Source of the DNA: Cellulomonas carbonis
GTDB taxonomy: Bacteria; Actinomycetota; Actinomycetes; Actinomycetales; Cellulomonadaceae
Direction: 5' to 3'
Assembly: GCF_014636275.1 (NCBI RefSeq)
Contig: NZ_BMEB01000001.1
Location: 124,001 to 188,000 of the forward strand
Length of the DNA stretch: 64,000 nucleotides
The notes below the pieces were generated by a model. That model was not told the DNA's origin. It saw only the letters and a list, made by a program, of their open reading frames with translations, and searched no databases. A program made the position numbers and the translations under genes. Position 1 is the stretch's first letter; each line of letters opens with the position of its first letter. This document shows positions 9,838-21,161 of the stretch, one piece after another.

Positions 9838-10329
9838 ATGGCGATGAGAGAGATCCGCACCGTCGGCGACCCCGTCCTCCGGACCCCGTGCGACCCCATC
9901 ACCGAGGTCGACGACCGGGTGCGCTCGCTCGTGGACGACCTGCTCGAGACGGTGGACCACGAGGGGCGCGCGGGCCTCGCCGCCAACCAGATCGGCGTCA
10001 ACCTGCGCGCGTTCTCGTGGAACATCGACGACGAGATCGGCTACGTGCTCAACCCTCGCATCGTCGAGCTGTCCGAGGACGAGTACCAGGACGGCGACGA
10101 GGGCTGCCTCTCCGTCCCGGGCCTGTGGTACCCGACCAAGCGCGCCTGGTACGCCCGGGTGGTGGGCGAGGACCTCGACGGCAAGGAGGTCGTCGTCGAG
10201 GGCGTCGAGCTCATGGCCCGGTGCCTCCAGCACGAGGTCGACCACCTCGACGGCAAGCTCTACATCGACCGGCTCGAGCGCTCCGTCCGCAAGAAGGCGA
10301 TGCGCGCGCTCCGCGAGCAGCTCGCCTGA
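9838..10329 (+). CDS. def: Peptide deformylase
   Basis: This metalloenzyme removes the formyl group from the N-terminal methionine of new proteins. The three family motifs are present: [10 protein letters not shown] (a variant of GxGxAAxQ), EGCLSVPG with the metal-binding Cys, and HEVDHLDG with two His ligands and the catalytic Glu. Length is 163 residues, usual for the family. ATG at 9838 was chosen because GGGAAG lies nine nt before it; an in-frame ATG at 9829 is too close to that site. A second map-type partner, methionine aminopeptidase, is at 32223-33113. Confidence 0.96.
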   Translation: MAMREIRTVGDPVLRTPCDPITEVDDRVRSLVDDLLETVDHEGRAGLAANQIGVNLRAFSWNIDDEIGYVLNPRIVELSEDEYQDGDEGCLSVPGLWYPTKRAWYARVVGEDLDGKEVVVEGVELMARCLQHEVDHLDGKLYIDRLERSVRKKAMRALREQLA

Positions 10330-10470
10330 CGCGTGGCGGTGGCGCCGCGGCGCCGTCGTCGGGCATGCTTGCCCCAGCACGCCGCGACACGCACGTGCCC
10401 TGTCCGTCCCACCTGAGCAGGTCCCGAGGTCGTTGGGGAAGGCGAACCTCGACCTGACAGGAGGAACGAC

Positions 10471-10971
10471 ATGGCTGGTGCCATCACCCGCGGTGTCCTT
10501 TTCGTGCACTCCGCGCCCCGCGCACTGTGCCCCCACATCGAGTGGGCGGCCGGCGGGGTCCTCGGCGCGCGCCTGTCGCTGGACTGGACCGAGCAGCCCG
10601 CGGCGCCCGGCATGTTCCGCGCCGAGCACTCGTGGCAGGGCGCGCAGGGCACGGGCGCCCGACTCACGTCCGCGCTGCGCGGCTGGGCCCACCTCAGGTA
10701 CGAGGTGACCGAGGAGGCGAGCCACGGTGCCGACGGCGCGCGCTGGAGCCACACGCCCGAGCTCGGCATCTTCCACGCCGTGACCGACGTGCACGGGAAC
10801 ACGATGGTGCCCGAGGACCGGATCCGCGCGGCCCTCGAGCACGCGGGTGACCCGACGCGCCTGCGCCGGGAGCTGGACCTGGCGCTGGGTCAGGCGTGGG
10901 ACGCCGAGCTCGAGCCCTTCCGCTACGCGGGTGCCGGCGCACCCGTGCGCTGGCTGCACCGCGTGGGGTGA
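10471..10971 (+). CDS. DUF3145 family protein
   Basis: A 166-residue protein with the conserved actinobacterial DUF3145 features: RGVLFVHSAPRALCPHIEWA at the N-terminus, RAEHSWQGAQGTGARL in the middle, and HAVTDVHGNTMVPEDRIR near the end. There is no signal peptide and no membrane segment. An AGGAGG ribosome-binding site precedes the ATG by about six nt. The family is widespread in actinobacteria, but no biochemical role is known to me. It stands next to the fatty-acid synthesis operon, convergent with fabF, across a shared terminator. Confidence 0.88.
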   Translation: MAGAITRGVLFVHSAPRALCPHIEWAAGGVLGARLSLDWTEQPAAPGMFRAEHSWQGAQGTGARLTSALRGWAHLRYEVTEEASHGADGARWSHTPELGIFHAVTDVHGNTMVPEDRIRAALEHAGDPTRLRRELDLALGQAWDAELEPFRYAGAGAPVRWLHRVG

Positions 10972-11021
10972 CGTCCCGCAGCCCGCGACCGGCTGCGCGG
11001 ACGACCACGGAGGACGGGCGA

Positions 11022-11065
11022 ACGACGACGGCGCCCCGGGAGAGCTCCCGGGGCGCCGTCGTCGT
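11022..11065. terminator. Bidirectional terminator between DUF3145 and fabF
   Basis: A perfect 21-bp stem with a 2-nt centre, starting ACGACGACGGCGCCCCGGG. It lies 50 bp after the DUF3145 stop and 5 bp after the fabF stop and serves two convergent genes. Confidence 0.85.
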
Positions 11066-11070
11066 CGTGC

Positions 11071-12312
11071 TCAGGCGCTGGTGACGACCAGGGCCACGTT
11101 GTGACCGCCGAAGCCGAACGAGTTGTTGATCGCCGCGACCTGGCCGTCGCGCAGCGTGCGCGGCTCGCGGACGAGGTCGAGCACCAGCTCGGGGTCGGGG
11201 TCGTCGACGTTGATCGTCGGGGGAGCGGTGCGCGCGTGCACCGCGAGGACCGTGAAGATCGTCTCGAGCGCCCCGGCGCCGCCGAGCAGGTGGCCCGTCA
11301 TCGACTTGGTCGCCGAGAGCGCGACGCCGTCCGCGTCGTCGCCCAGGACCGCCCGGACGCTGCGCGCCTCGATGAGGTCGCCCACCACGGTCGACGTGGC
11401 GTGCGCGTTGACGTGCACGACGTCGGTCGTCGACACCGCCGCGTCCTGCAGGGCCGCGCGCATCGCGGCGATCTGCCCGCGTCCGCTCGGCTCGGGCGAC
11501 GTCATGTGGTAGCCGTCGGCGCTCAGGCCGACGCCCGCGAGCCGGGCGTAGACGCGCGCGCCGCGCGCCGCGGCGTGCTCGGCGCTCTCGAGCACCAGGA
11601 CCCCCGCGCCCTCGCCGAGGACGAAGCCGTCGCGCGCGGTGTCGTAGGGCCGTGACGCGGCCGCAGGGTCGTCGTTGCGCGTCGAGAGCGTGCGCGACGC
11701 GGCGAACGCGGCGATCGGCATCGGGTGGATGGCCGCCTCGGTGCCTCCCGCGACGACGACGTCGGCGCGACCCGTGCGGATCATCTCCATGCCGTAGCCG
11801 ATGGCCTCGGCGCCCGACGCGCACGCCGACACCAGCGCGTGCGCACCCGCACGTGCGCCGAGCTCGAGCTCGACGTAGGCGGTGGGCGAGTTCGGCATGA
11901 GCATCGGGACCGTCATCGGCAGCACGCGGCGCGCACCCTTGGCGCGGAGCGTGTCCCAGGCGTCGAGCGTGGTCCAGATGCCGCCGATCCCCGAGGAGAC
12001 CACGACGCCGAGGCGGTCCTGGTCGACGTCGGTGATGCCGGCGTCCTGCCAGGCCTCGCGCGCCGCCACGACGGCGTACTGGGCCGACGGGTCCATGCGC
12101 TTGGTCTCGGGCCGGGGGAGCACGTCGGTGGCCGGGACCGCGAGCTGCGCCGCGAACGACACGGGGATCTCGTACTTCTCGGCCCAGTCGTTCTCGAGCG
12201 TGCGGGCGCCCGACGTGCCGGCGAGTGCGGCGCGCCAGGTGCTGGGCACGTCACCACCCAGCGGGGTCGTCGCCCCCATGCCGGTGATGACGACGTCACG
12301 TGCGGTGCTCAC
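11071..12312 (-). CDS. fabF: Beta-ketoacyl-ACP synthase II
   Basis: The enzyme elongates acyl-ACP with malonyl-ACP in type II fatty-acid synthesis. The Cys-His-His triad of the thiolase fold is visible: Cys in VSACASGAEAIG, His in HVNAHATST and His in SMTGHLLGGAGA, plus the FGFGGHN C-terminal loop. Length 413 residues is normal. It is the last gene of fabD-fabH-acpP-fabF and is separated from acpP by 166 bp. That gap (12313-12478) is extremely GC-rich with overlapping GCCGG-type stems and no gene. Confidence 0.96.
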   Translation of the reverse strand: MSTARDVVITGMGATTPLGGDVPSTWRAALAGTSGARTLENDWAEKYEIPVSFAAQLAVPATDVLPRPETKRMDPSAQYAVVAAREAWQDAGITDVDQDRLGVVVSSGIGGIWTTLDAWDTLRAKGARRVLPMTVPMLMPNSPTAYVELELGARAGAHALVSACASGAEAIGYGMEMIRTGRADVVVAGGTEAAIHPMPIAAFAASRTLSTRNDDPAAASRPYDTARDGFVLGEGAGVLVLESAEHAAARGARVYARLAGVGLSADGYHMTSPEPSGRGQIAAMRAALQDAAVSTTDVVHVNAHATSTVVGDLIEARSVRAVLGDDADGVALSATKSMTGHLLGGAGALETIFTVLAVHARTAPPTINVDDPDPELVLDLVREPRTLRDGQVAAINNSFGFGGHNVALVVTSA

Positions 12313-12478
12313 AGGTCCTCCAGGGTGTCCGCGGTCGCGGGCGGTGGGTGGGGCGCCGGGGCCGTCGCGGGCCCGCGGCGTCCGGGTCCCGGCCGGGCCG
12401 GCAGCAGCCGGACGCCGGCCGGGCGTCGGCCGGGCGTCGAGGTCGCTGCCGGCCGCGCCGGCCGGTGGGACGCGAGGG

Positions 12479-12727
12479 TCAGGCCTGCGCGCCGGCGATG
12501 TAGCTGACGGCGTCGCCGACGGTGGTGAGGTTCTTGACCTCGTCGTCGGGGATGCGGACCGAGAACTTCTCCTCCGCGAGCGTGACGATCGTCATCATCG
12601 AGAGCGAGTCGATGTCCAGGTCGTCGGTGAACGACTTCTCGGCCGTCACGGTGTCCGTGGGCAGCCCGGTCTCCTCGCTCACGATCTCGGCGAGACCGTC
12701 CAGGATCTCCTGCTCGCTGTAGGCCAT
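12479..12727 (-). CDS. acpP: Acyl carrier protein
   Basis: An acidic 82-residue protein. The serine that takes the 4'-phosphopantetheine arm is in DLDIDSLSMM (DSL motif), and the helix-III region EEKFSVRIPDDEVKNLTTV is typical. It carries the growing fatty acid for FabD, FabH and FabF encoded around it. ATG at 12727 has a GAGGAGA ribosome-binding site just upstream. The phosphopantetheinyl transferase is not in the window. Confidence 0.97.
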   Translation of the reverse strand: MAYSEQEILDGLAEIVSEETGLPTDTVTAEKSFTDDLDIDSLSMMTIVTLAEEKFSVRIPDDEVKNLTTVGDAVSYIAGAQA

Positions 12728-12822
12728 TCGTGTCTCCTCGGTGGTGGTGGTGTGCCGGGCCCGCAGGGCCTGGTGCGTGCATCGGCGCGGGTGCGCCGAG
12801 GTCGGGAGGGTCGCGTCGCCCG

Positions 12823-13827
12823 TCAGGGCAGGACGACGACCTGCGCGGCGTAGACGAGCCCGGCGCCGAATCCGATCTGGAGCGCGAGATCCCCGCTCGA
12901 CGCGGTCCCCTCGCGCTTGAGGCGCTCGATCGCGAGCGGGATGGAGGCCGCGGACGTGTTGCCGGTGTCGGCGATGTCGCGACCGACGACGACGTGCTCG
13001 GGCAGCTTGAGCTGCTTGATGAGCTGGTCGATGATCCGCATGTTCGCCTGGTGCGGGACGAAGACGTCCACGTCGTCCGGCGTCAGCCCGGCCGCCGCGA
13101 TCGCCTTGGCCGCGACGGGGGCCATCTGCCACGCGGCCCACTTGAACACGGTCGGGCCCTCCTGGCGCAGGGTCGGCCAGGGCTCGCCGTTCTCGATCGC
13201 GTCCTTCCACGACGCCGTCTGGCGGATCGCCTGGGCCTGGGCGCCGTCGGAGCCCCACACCGTCGGGCCGATGCCCGGGGTGTCGGAGGGGCCGACGACG
13301 ACCGCCCCGGCACCGTCGCCGAGCAGGAACGAGATCGAGCGGTCCGTGGGGTCGATGAAGTCGCTCATCTTCTCGGCGCCGATGACGAGCACGTTGCGCG
13401 CCGCACCCGAGCGCACGAGCGCGTCGGCCTGCCCGATCCCGTAGGTGTACCCGGCGCACGCGGCCGAGATGTCGTACGCCGCGGCGGGCGTCGCGCCGAG
13501 CCGGTCGGCCAGCACCGCGGCGCCGGCGGGCGTCTGGTGGAAGTAGGTGACCGTGGAGAGGATCACCGCGTCGATGTCCGCGCCGACGAGCCCGGCGTCC
13601 GCGATCGCGGCGCGACCCGCGGCCTCGGCGAGGTCGAGGACGTCCTGGTCGGCACGCGCGCGCCGACGCGTCACGATCCCGGTGCGCTGGCGGATCCACT
13701 CGTCCGAGGAGTCGATGGGTCCCGCGACGTCGTCGTTCGTGACGACGTTCTCACCGCGGACGGCACCCAGGCCGAGGATGCGCGAGTGGGCAGGCCCGGA
13801 CGACTGGGTCAGGGTGGGACGGGTCAC
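12823..13827 (-). CDS. fabH: Beta-ketoacyl-ACP synthase III
   Basis: This enzyme starts fatty-acid chains by condensing an acyl-CoA with malonyl-ACP. The Cys-His-Asn triad is visible: Cys in ISAACAGYTYG, His in VPHQANMRI and Asn in DTGNTSAAS. Length is 334 residues. GTG at 13827 overlaps the fabD stop by 4 bp. In actinobacteria FabH often prefers branched-chain starters, but that cannot be read from the sequence. Confidence 0.96.
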   Translation of the reverse strand: MTRPTLTQSSGPAHSRILGLGAVRGENVVTNDDVAGPIDSSDEWIRQRTGIVTRRRARADQDVLDLAEAAGRAAIADAGLVGADIDAVILSTVTYFHQTPAGAAVLADRLGATPAAAYDISAACAGYTYGIGQADALVRSGAARNVLVIGAEKMSDFIDPTDRSISFLLGDGAGAVVVGPSDTPGIGPTVWGSDGAQAQAIRQTASWKDAIENGEPWPTLRQEGPTVFKWAAWQMAPVAAKAIAAAGLTPDDVDVFVPHQANMRIIDQLIKQLKLPEHVVVGRDIADTGNTSAASIPLAIERLKREGTASSGDLALQIGFGAGLVYAAQVVVLP

Positions 13828-14840
13828 TCGGGCGCCTCCTGGGCGGTGCCGGCCGGCCGGCCGTCGGACGAGGTGCGCGCGGGCGTCGGCGCCGCGTGCG
13901 AGGTGTGGCGTGCGGCGAGCTCGCGTGCCGCGTCGAGGTCCGCCGGGGACTTGACGGCGACGGTCTCCACGCCGGGCAGGCTACGCCGCGCGAGGCCGGT
14001 GAGGACACCGGCGGGCGCGAGCTCGACCAGGCCGGTCACGCCGAGGCGCAGGAGCGTGGCCTGCACGAGGTCCCAGCGGACGGGTGCGACGACCTGCGCC
14101 GCGAGGCGTGCGAGGACGTCCGCCGCGCGACCGTGCGGCGCGTCGTCGGCGGGGGCGTAGGGCTCGCCGTCCGCGTCGGACAGGAACGCGACCCGCGGGT
14201 CCTGCGCCGGCCACGTCCGGGCGACGTCGGCGAACGCGTCCGCGGCGGTCTGCATGAACGGCGTGTGGAACGCACCCGCCACCTGCAGGGGGATCACCCG
14301 GGCCCGTGCGGGCGGCTCCGCGGCGAGCGCCGCCAGGGCGTCGAGGTCGCCCGCAGCGACGACCTGGCCGCCGCCGTTGACGTTCGCCGGGTGGAGGCCG
14401 GCCGCCGCGATCCGGGCGAGGACCTCGTCGGGGTCGCCCCCGACGACGGCGCTCATGCCGCTCGGGGTGAGCGCCGCCGCCCGTGCCATGGCCCGAGCGC
14501 GGTGAGCGACGAGGCCCACGGCGCCCGCGTCGTCGAGCACGCCCGCGACGGCTGCGGCGGCGAGCTCGCCGACCGAGTGCCCCGCGGTGACGTCCACGCC
14601 GCCCGCGACGTCGTCACCCAGCGCGCGGAACGCGACGAGCGACGCGGCGACGATGAGGGGCTGGGCGACGGCCGTGTCGCGGATCGTGTCGGCGTCGGAC
14701 GTCGTGCCGTGCGCGACGAGGTCGGTCCCGGCGGCGTCGGACAGGACGCGGACGCGGTCCTCGACCCCGGGCAGCTCGAGCCACGGGGCGAGGAAGCCGG
14801 GGGTCTGGGAGCCCTGACCCGGGCAGACGATGGCAAGCAC
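13824..14840 (-). CDS. fabD: Malonyl-CoA:ACP transacylase
   Basis: FabD moves malonyl from CoA to ACP. The N-terminal CPGQGSQ and the catalytic GHSVGE are present, followed by the QVAGAFHTPFM region with the active-site His. I start at GTG 14840, six nt after a CACAGT -10-like box (14852-14847), giving MLAIVCPGQGSQ; a GTG at 14864 would add eight residues. It is the first gene of the fab operon, with the FasR gene directly upstream and a candidate operator at 14908. The C-terminal 30 residues are Ala/Pro/Ser-rich and probably disordered. Confidence 0.94.
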   Translation of the reverse strand: MLAIVCPGQGSQTPGFLAPWLELPGVEDRVRVLSDAAGTDLVAHGTTSDADTIRDTAVAQPLIVAASLVAFRALGDDVAGGVDVTAGHSVGELAAAAVAGVLDDAGAVGLVAHRARAMARAAALTPSGMSAVVGGDPDEVLARIAAAGLHPANVNGGGQVVAAGDLDALAALAAEPPARARVIPLQVAGAFHTPFMQTAADAFADVARTWPAQDPRVAFLSDADGEPYAPADDAPHGRAADVLARLAAQVVAPVRWDLVQATLLRLGVTGLVELAPAGVLTGLARRSLPGVETVAVKSPADLDAARELAARHTSHAAPTPARTSSDGRPAGTAQEAPE

Positions 14841-14907
14841 CCGCTCACTGTGCCGAACCGTCACGAGCCGCCCGGGCCACGACGGGCACCAACCTCGTCG
14901 GACGCTC

Positions 14908-14924
14908 TTGTGCGATCCCTACAA
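14908..14924. promoter_or_regulatory. Candidate FasR site upstream of fabD
   Basis: On the minus strand this reads TTGTAGGGATCGCACAA, with terminal TTGT/ACAA symmetry, 68-84 bp upstream of the proposed fabD transcription start. The first nine bases recur upstream of fasR at 16164. Binding by FasR is inferred from this repetition and from the neighbouring gene. Confidence 0.5.
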
Positions 14925-14952
14925 CGCCTGGCGCGCCGCAGGTGTGCGGGCG

Positions 14953-16119
14953 TCAGTCCTCGTCGAGCCTGCCGAGGGCGAGCGCGGTCTGCAGGACGTA
15001 GGCCTCGCGCGCGTCGAGCGGGTCCCAGCCCGTGACCTCCGCGACCTTGCGCAGGCGGTACCGGACGGTGTTGGGGTGCACGTACAGGACGCGCGCCGCG
15101 GCCTCGAGGGACCGGCCGTGCTCGACGTGCGCGGCGAGGGTCTCCAGGAGCGAGCCGCCCGCCGCGACGAGCGGGCGGTACGCCTGGTCCACGAGCGCGC
15201 GCCGGGCCGCCGTGTCGCCCACGAGCACGCGCTCGGGGAGGAGGTCGTCGGCGAGCACGGGCCGCGGCGCGGTCGGCCACGCGCGGGCCGCCGAGAGCCC
15301 GGCGAGCGCCGCGGACGCCGAGCGTGCCGCCTCCGCGAGGCTCGGGACGGCCGGGCCGACGACGACGGGCCCGGGGCCGAAGCGTGCGACGAGCGACGTG
15401 GCCGCGGCGCGCAGGTCGCCCTCGCCGCCGAGCACCACGATGAGCCGGTCGCCCTGGATGCCCACGAGCGCGTCGTCCGCGGCTCGGCGGGTCGCGCGCC
15501 GCAGCTCGCCCGCGCGCACGTCGTCGAGCGGGTGCGACGTCGTGCCGACCATGACCAGCGCGCTGCCGTGCCCGCTCCAGCCCAGCGCCGCGACGCGCGA
15601 GCGCAGGGCGTCGTCGGCGTCGCCGCGGACGATCGCGTCGACGACGAGCGCCTCGAGGCGCGCGTCCCACGCGCCGCGCACCTCGGCGGCACGCGCGTAG
15701 ACCTCGGCCGCCGAGAAGGCGACCTCGCGCGAGTAGCGCAGCACGGCCTCGCGCAGGTCGCGCTCGCCGCCCGGCGCCGCCAGCCGCTCGCTGTGGTCCT
15801 CGACGACCTCGACGATGAGTCGCACGAGCTGGAGCGTGTGCTGGAGCGAGATCGAGCGCGTCAGCTCGGGCGGCGCGGCGGCGAAGATCTCCCCGGCGCC
15901 GTGGGGCGGGGTGCTCGGGTCGGAGAACCAGGTGATGAAGTTCGAGATGCCCGCCTGGACGACGAGGCCGAGCCACGAGCGGTCCTCGGCCGGGAGCGCC
16001 CGGTACCAGGCGAGGTTCTCGTCGAGCTTGCGCAGCGCGGCGGCGGCCAGGAGACCGCTGCCGTCGTGGAGGCGGCGCAGCGTGTGCGCCTGGTCGCGTG
16101 CGGACGGGACGGCGGCCAT
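14953..16119 (-). CDS. fasR: FasR-type activator of fatty-acid biosynthesis (PucR/CdaR-like)
   Basis: The 388-residue regulator has an N-terminal helical region, a central GGDEF-like/CdaR domain (about 150-280) and a C-terminal PucR-type helix-turn-helix around HVEHGRSLEAAARVLYVHP and NTVRYRLRKVAEVTG. In Streptomyces a protein of this design (FasR) lies upstream of fabD and activates the fab operon; in Mycobacterium the equivalent gene also stands between aceE and fabD. ATG at 16119 is six nt after a TATGCT box (16131-16126), so the mRNA is probably leaderless. The symbol is by position and architecture. Confidence 0.85.
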   Translation of the reverse strand: MAAVPSARDQAHTLRRLHDGSGLLAAAALRKLDENLAWYRALPAEDRSWLGLVVQAGISNFITWFSDPSTPPHGAGEIFAAAPPELTRSISLQHTLQLVRLIVEVVEDHSERLAAPGGERDLREAVLRYSREVAFSAAEVYARAAEVRGAWDARLEALVVDAIVRGDADDALRSRVAALGWSGHGSALVMVGTTSHPLDDVRAGELRRATRRAADDALVGIQGDRLIVVLGGEGDLRAAATSLVARFGPGPVVVGPAVPSLAEAARSASAALAGLSAARAWPTAPRPVLADDLLPERVLVGDTAARRALVDQAYRPLVAAGGSLLETLAAHVEHGRSLEAAARVLYVHPNTVRYRLRKVAEVTGWDPLDAREAYVLQTALALGRLDED

Positions 16120-16163
16120 GGGGGGAGCATAGGGCTGGGAGACGTCCCCGCGGGATCGACGTT

Positions 16164-16180
16164 TTGTAGGGAACCGCAAC
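16164..16180. promoter_or_regulatory. Candidate autoregulatory FasR site upstream of fasR
   Basis: TTGTAGGGAACCGCAAC shares the nonamer TTGTAGGGA and a following CGCAA-like element with the fabD-upstream site at 14908-14924. It sits about 45-61 bp upstream of the predicted fasR start, within the fasR promoter region. It is a strong AT-containing island in GC-rich surroundings. Confidence 0.48.
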
Positions 16181-16347
16181 GGGGCCTCCGGCCGGATCGC
16201 CCGCGAGGCGTCCGGTGGTCCCCGGTTCCGGTGCTCGCCCGACGCCGCGGCACCGGTCCGCAGCGCGGGCGCGACGGGGTCCGGTGCGTCCGGTTCGTCC
16301 CGGTGACGGGCGGGCTCGCCGCACGCTGTGCGGCTATGGTCGGTGTC

Positions 16348-17031
16348 ATGGCTCTGCTCCCACGGCTCCGACGACTCCTGCGCCGGCCGGTCTCCGCGTC
16401 GAAGGTCGGCGTCCGCCGACCGACGTCCGCACGCCGCCGCGACACCATCCACGAGGACTCGGTCCGGGCGCTCCTGCACGAGGACCCCAACGACGCCCGC
16501 GCGTTCCAGGCCCTCGCGGAGATCGTCCGCCGCCGCGCCGCCGAGATGGTCCCCGACGGGGACCCGCTGACCGCGCCGCAGGACGACGTCGAGAAGCAGC
16601 GTGCGGCCGACCTCGCGGTGTGGGCGCTCGGCGAGGAGATCGCCGGCAACCCGCGGGCCTGGTACCCGCTCATCGAGCTCGCGCGCCTGTCCGTGCACGA
16701 CGACCACGACGCGGCGCTGCGTCGGCTCGCGACGGCGGCCGAGCGCGACCCGTCGGGGCAGGCGCTCGCCGAGGGGCTCGCCGTCCTGCGCGAGGCCGGG
16801 CTGCCCGTCGAGGCACTCGGGCTCGGCGTCGGCCACTGGCGCGTCAAGGAGCAGACGCCCGAGATCGCCCGCCACCTCGTGCACGCCGCGATCGAGGCCG
16901 ATCGTCCGCTCGAGGCCAAGCACCACCTCGCGGCGCTCGAGATGCACCCGGACAAGCACGCCGTCGCGCGCCTGCGACCCGAGCTCGAGCAGGCCGTGGC
17001 TGCCGCGGAGCAGCACATCGCCGGTACCTGA
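16348..17031 (+). CDS. Hypothetical helical-repeat (TPR-like) protein
   Basis: The 227-residue protein has a basic N-terminus (LLPRLRRLLRRP) and then helical pairs such as PNDARAFQALAEIVRRRAAE and DAALRRLATAAERDPSGQAL, suggesting tetratricopeptide-like repeats. There is no signal peptide. ATG at 16348 stands seven nt after TATGGT (16335-16340), suggesting a leaderless mRNA; ATG at 16336 overlaps that box and is less likely. It ends at a strong bidirectional terminator. Function unknown; TPR scaffolding is an inference from sequence pattern only. Confidence 0.72.
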   Translation: MALLPRLRRLLRRPVSASKVGVRRPTSARRRDTIHEDSVRALLHEDPNDARAFQALAEIVRRRAAEMVPDGDPLTAPQDDVEKQRAADLAVWALGEEIAGNPRAWYPLIELARLSVHDDHDAALRRLATAAERDPSGQALAEGLAVLREAGLPVEALGLGVGHWRVKEQTPEIARHLVHAAIEADRPLEAKHHLAALEMHPDKHAVARLRPELEQAVAAAEQHIAGT

Positions 17032-17066
17032 CGACCGTGCCGGCGCCACGGGCGCCGCTCGCCGGT

Positions 17067-17105
17067 ACGACGAAGGCCCCCGCCGACGGCGGGGGCCTTC
17101 GTCGT
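17067..17105. terminator. Bidirectional terminator between the TPR-like gene and aceE
   Basis: A perfect 18-bp stem (ACGACGAAGGCCCCCGCC with its complement) and a 3-nt loop, placed between two convergent genes, 35 bp after one stop and 16 bp after the other. Confidence 0.87.
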
Positions 17106-17121
17106 GCTCGGCGTCGGGACG

Positions 17122-19860
<2,739 letters not shown>

Positions 19861-20088
19861 AACCTCACCTCTCGTCTGCGCCGGTGCCTGTTCGTGGTGC
19901 GGCGCTCGGGTTCGGACCGGCACGCACGCAGCGGTGCGCACCCGGGTCGTCGGACCATTCTCCGCCTCCGGGCGGGGCAAAGTCACACCGGCCCGGCGTG
20001 CCGTGCACCACGGTCGTGCGGAACGCGGCCCGTCCCGGGCCCCTCACGCACCGCTGCGCGTGCGGCGGGCGACCCGGAGGGGGGCGGC

Positions 20089-20108
20089 GGTGTGGCTCTT
20101 GCCACACC
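20089..20108. promoter_or_regulatory. Perfect inverted repeat in the aceE/DUF3052 intergenic region
   Basis: GGTGTGGC and GCCACACC form an 8-bp perfect inverted repeat with a 4-nt centre (TCTT). It is 228 bp upstream of the aceE start and 112 bp upstream of the DUF3052 gene in a 360-bp gene-free interval (19861-20220). It could be an operator for aceE or for the divergent gene. Nothing else in the interval stands out except a TACCGT -10-like box near 20127. Confidence 0.5.
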
Positions 20109-20220
20109 GATGCGACGCCGGTGGGCTACCGTTGGCGCACCCGGACAGCGGGCGAGACGTGGCCCCGGCGCAGACGGCACGGGCCTCGTGACGGCAGGAC
20201 GTGAGGAAGGAACGGCACGA

Positions 20221-20652
20221 GTGGCGACGACGGCGCAGCCCACGGGCGGCCAGGGCGGGGCAGGGGCGGCCAAGCTCGGGTTCACCGCGGGTCAGGTGGT
20301 CCAGGAGTTCGGCTACGGCGACGACGTCGACCAGGAGCTGCGTGCCGCGGTCGAGGCGGTGATCGGCTCCGAGCTCGTCGACGAGGACTACGACGACGTC
20401 ACCGACGGCGTGATGCTCTGGTGGCGCGACGACGACGGCGACCTCACGGACGCGCTCGTCGACGTCCGCGCGGTGCTCGACGACGGCGGGCTGATCTGGC
20501 TCCTCACGCCCAAGCCGGGTCGGTCGGGCCACGTGGCGCACGGCGAGATCGAGGAGGCGGCGACGACGGCCGGCCTCCACGCGACGAGCACGCTGACGAT
20601 CGCGCCCGACTGGTCCGCGACCCGCCTGGGGACACGCAGCCGGGGCAAGTGA
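20221..20652 (+). CDS. DUF3052 family protein
   Basis: A 143-residue acidic protein matching the actinobacterial DUF3052 pattern: KLGFTAGQVVQEFGYGDDVD, then LVDEDYDDVTDGVMLWWRDD, then LTPKPGRSGHVAHGEIEEAA. The GTG at 20221 has AGGAAGGAA eight nt upstream. Its last codon overlaps the peroxiredoxin gene start. The same pair (DUF3052 then AhpE) is found next to aceE in Mycobacterium, so a shared role is possible, but the function is not known. Confidence 0.88.
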   Translation: MATTAQPTGGQGGAGAAKLGFTAGQVVQEFGYGDDVDQELRAAVEAVIGSELVDEDYDDVTDGVMLWWRDDDGDLTDALVDVRAVLDDGGLIWLLTPKPGRSGHVAHGEIEEAATTAGLHATSTLTIAPDWSATRLGTRSRGK

Positions 20653-21146
20653 CCGCCGCGGCCGAGCGCCCGCCCGGGTGGCGCGCGCCCGACCTGACGC
20701 TGCCCGACACGCACGGGACCCCCGTCGAGCTCGCGTCGCTGCGCGGCGGGCCCTGCCTCGTCGTCTTCGTGCCCTTCGCGTTCTCGGGGACCTGCACCGC
20801 CGAGCTCGACGCGCTCGAGGCCGACCTGCCCGACCTGCGCGAGGCGGGCGTGCGGGTGCTCGGGGTCTCGTGCGACCCGGTCTTCGCACTGCGCGCGTGG
20901 CGGGAGCAGCGGGGCTACACGTTCGACCTGCTGTCCGACTTCTGGCCGCACGGCGCGGCGGCCCACGCGTTCGGCGTGCTGGACGAGCGGACCGGAGCCG
21001 CGCGGCGCGGCAGCTTCCTGCTCGACGCCGACGGGCTCGTGGTGTGGAGCGTCGTCAACCCGGCGGGTGTCGCCCGTGACCCGGGGGCGCACCGGGCCGC
21101 GCTGAGGGCGCTGCGCCCCTCGGGGAGCGGGTCGGCGCACGGGTAG
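20649..21146 (+). CDS. ahpE: AhpE-like 1-Cys peroxiredoxin
   Basis: The 165-residue thioredoxin-fold protein reduces peroxides. The peroxidatic cysteine is in PFAFSGTCTAEL (PxxxTxxC), and the LLSDFWPHGAAAHAFGV block is a hallmark of AhpE. No partner resolving Cys is evident at the usual C-terminal site; two other cysteines (GPCLVV and GVSCDP) exist. GTG at 20649 overlaps the DUF3052 stop (GTGA). It is followed by tRNA-Val. Reductant is unknown. Confidence 0.9.
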   Translation: MTAAAERPPGWRAPDLTLPDTHGTPVELASLRGGPCLVVFVPFAFSGTCTAELDALEADLPDLREAGVRVLGVSCDPVFALRAWREQRGYTFDLLSDFWPHGAAAHAFGVLDERTGAARRGSFLLDADGLVVWSVVNPAGVARDPGAHRAALRALRPSGSGSAHG

Positions 21147-21161
21147 GCTGAGCGGCCGTCA

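Noticed and set aside
12313..12478. Possible small gene or RNA between acpP and fabF
   Set aside because: The stretch is GCCGG-repetitive with many alternative stems, but no start with a ribosome-binding site and no clear structure.
14830..17031. A 733-residue frame spanning fabD, fasR and the TPR-like gene
   Set aside because: Its first two thirds run antisense to fabD and fasR and show Arg/Gly-rich shadow composition. Only the end from 16348 is a real gene.
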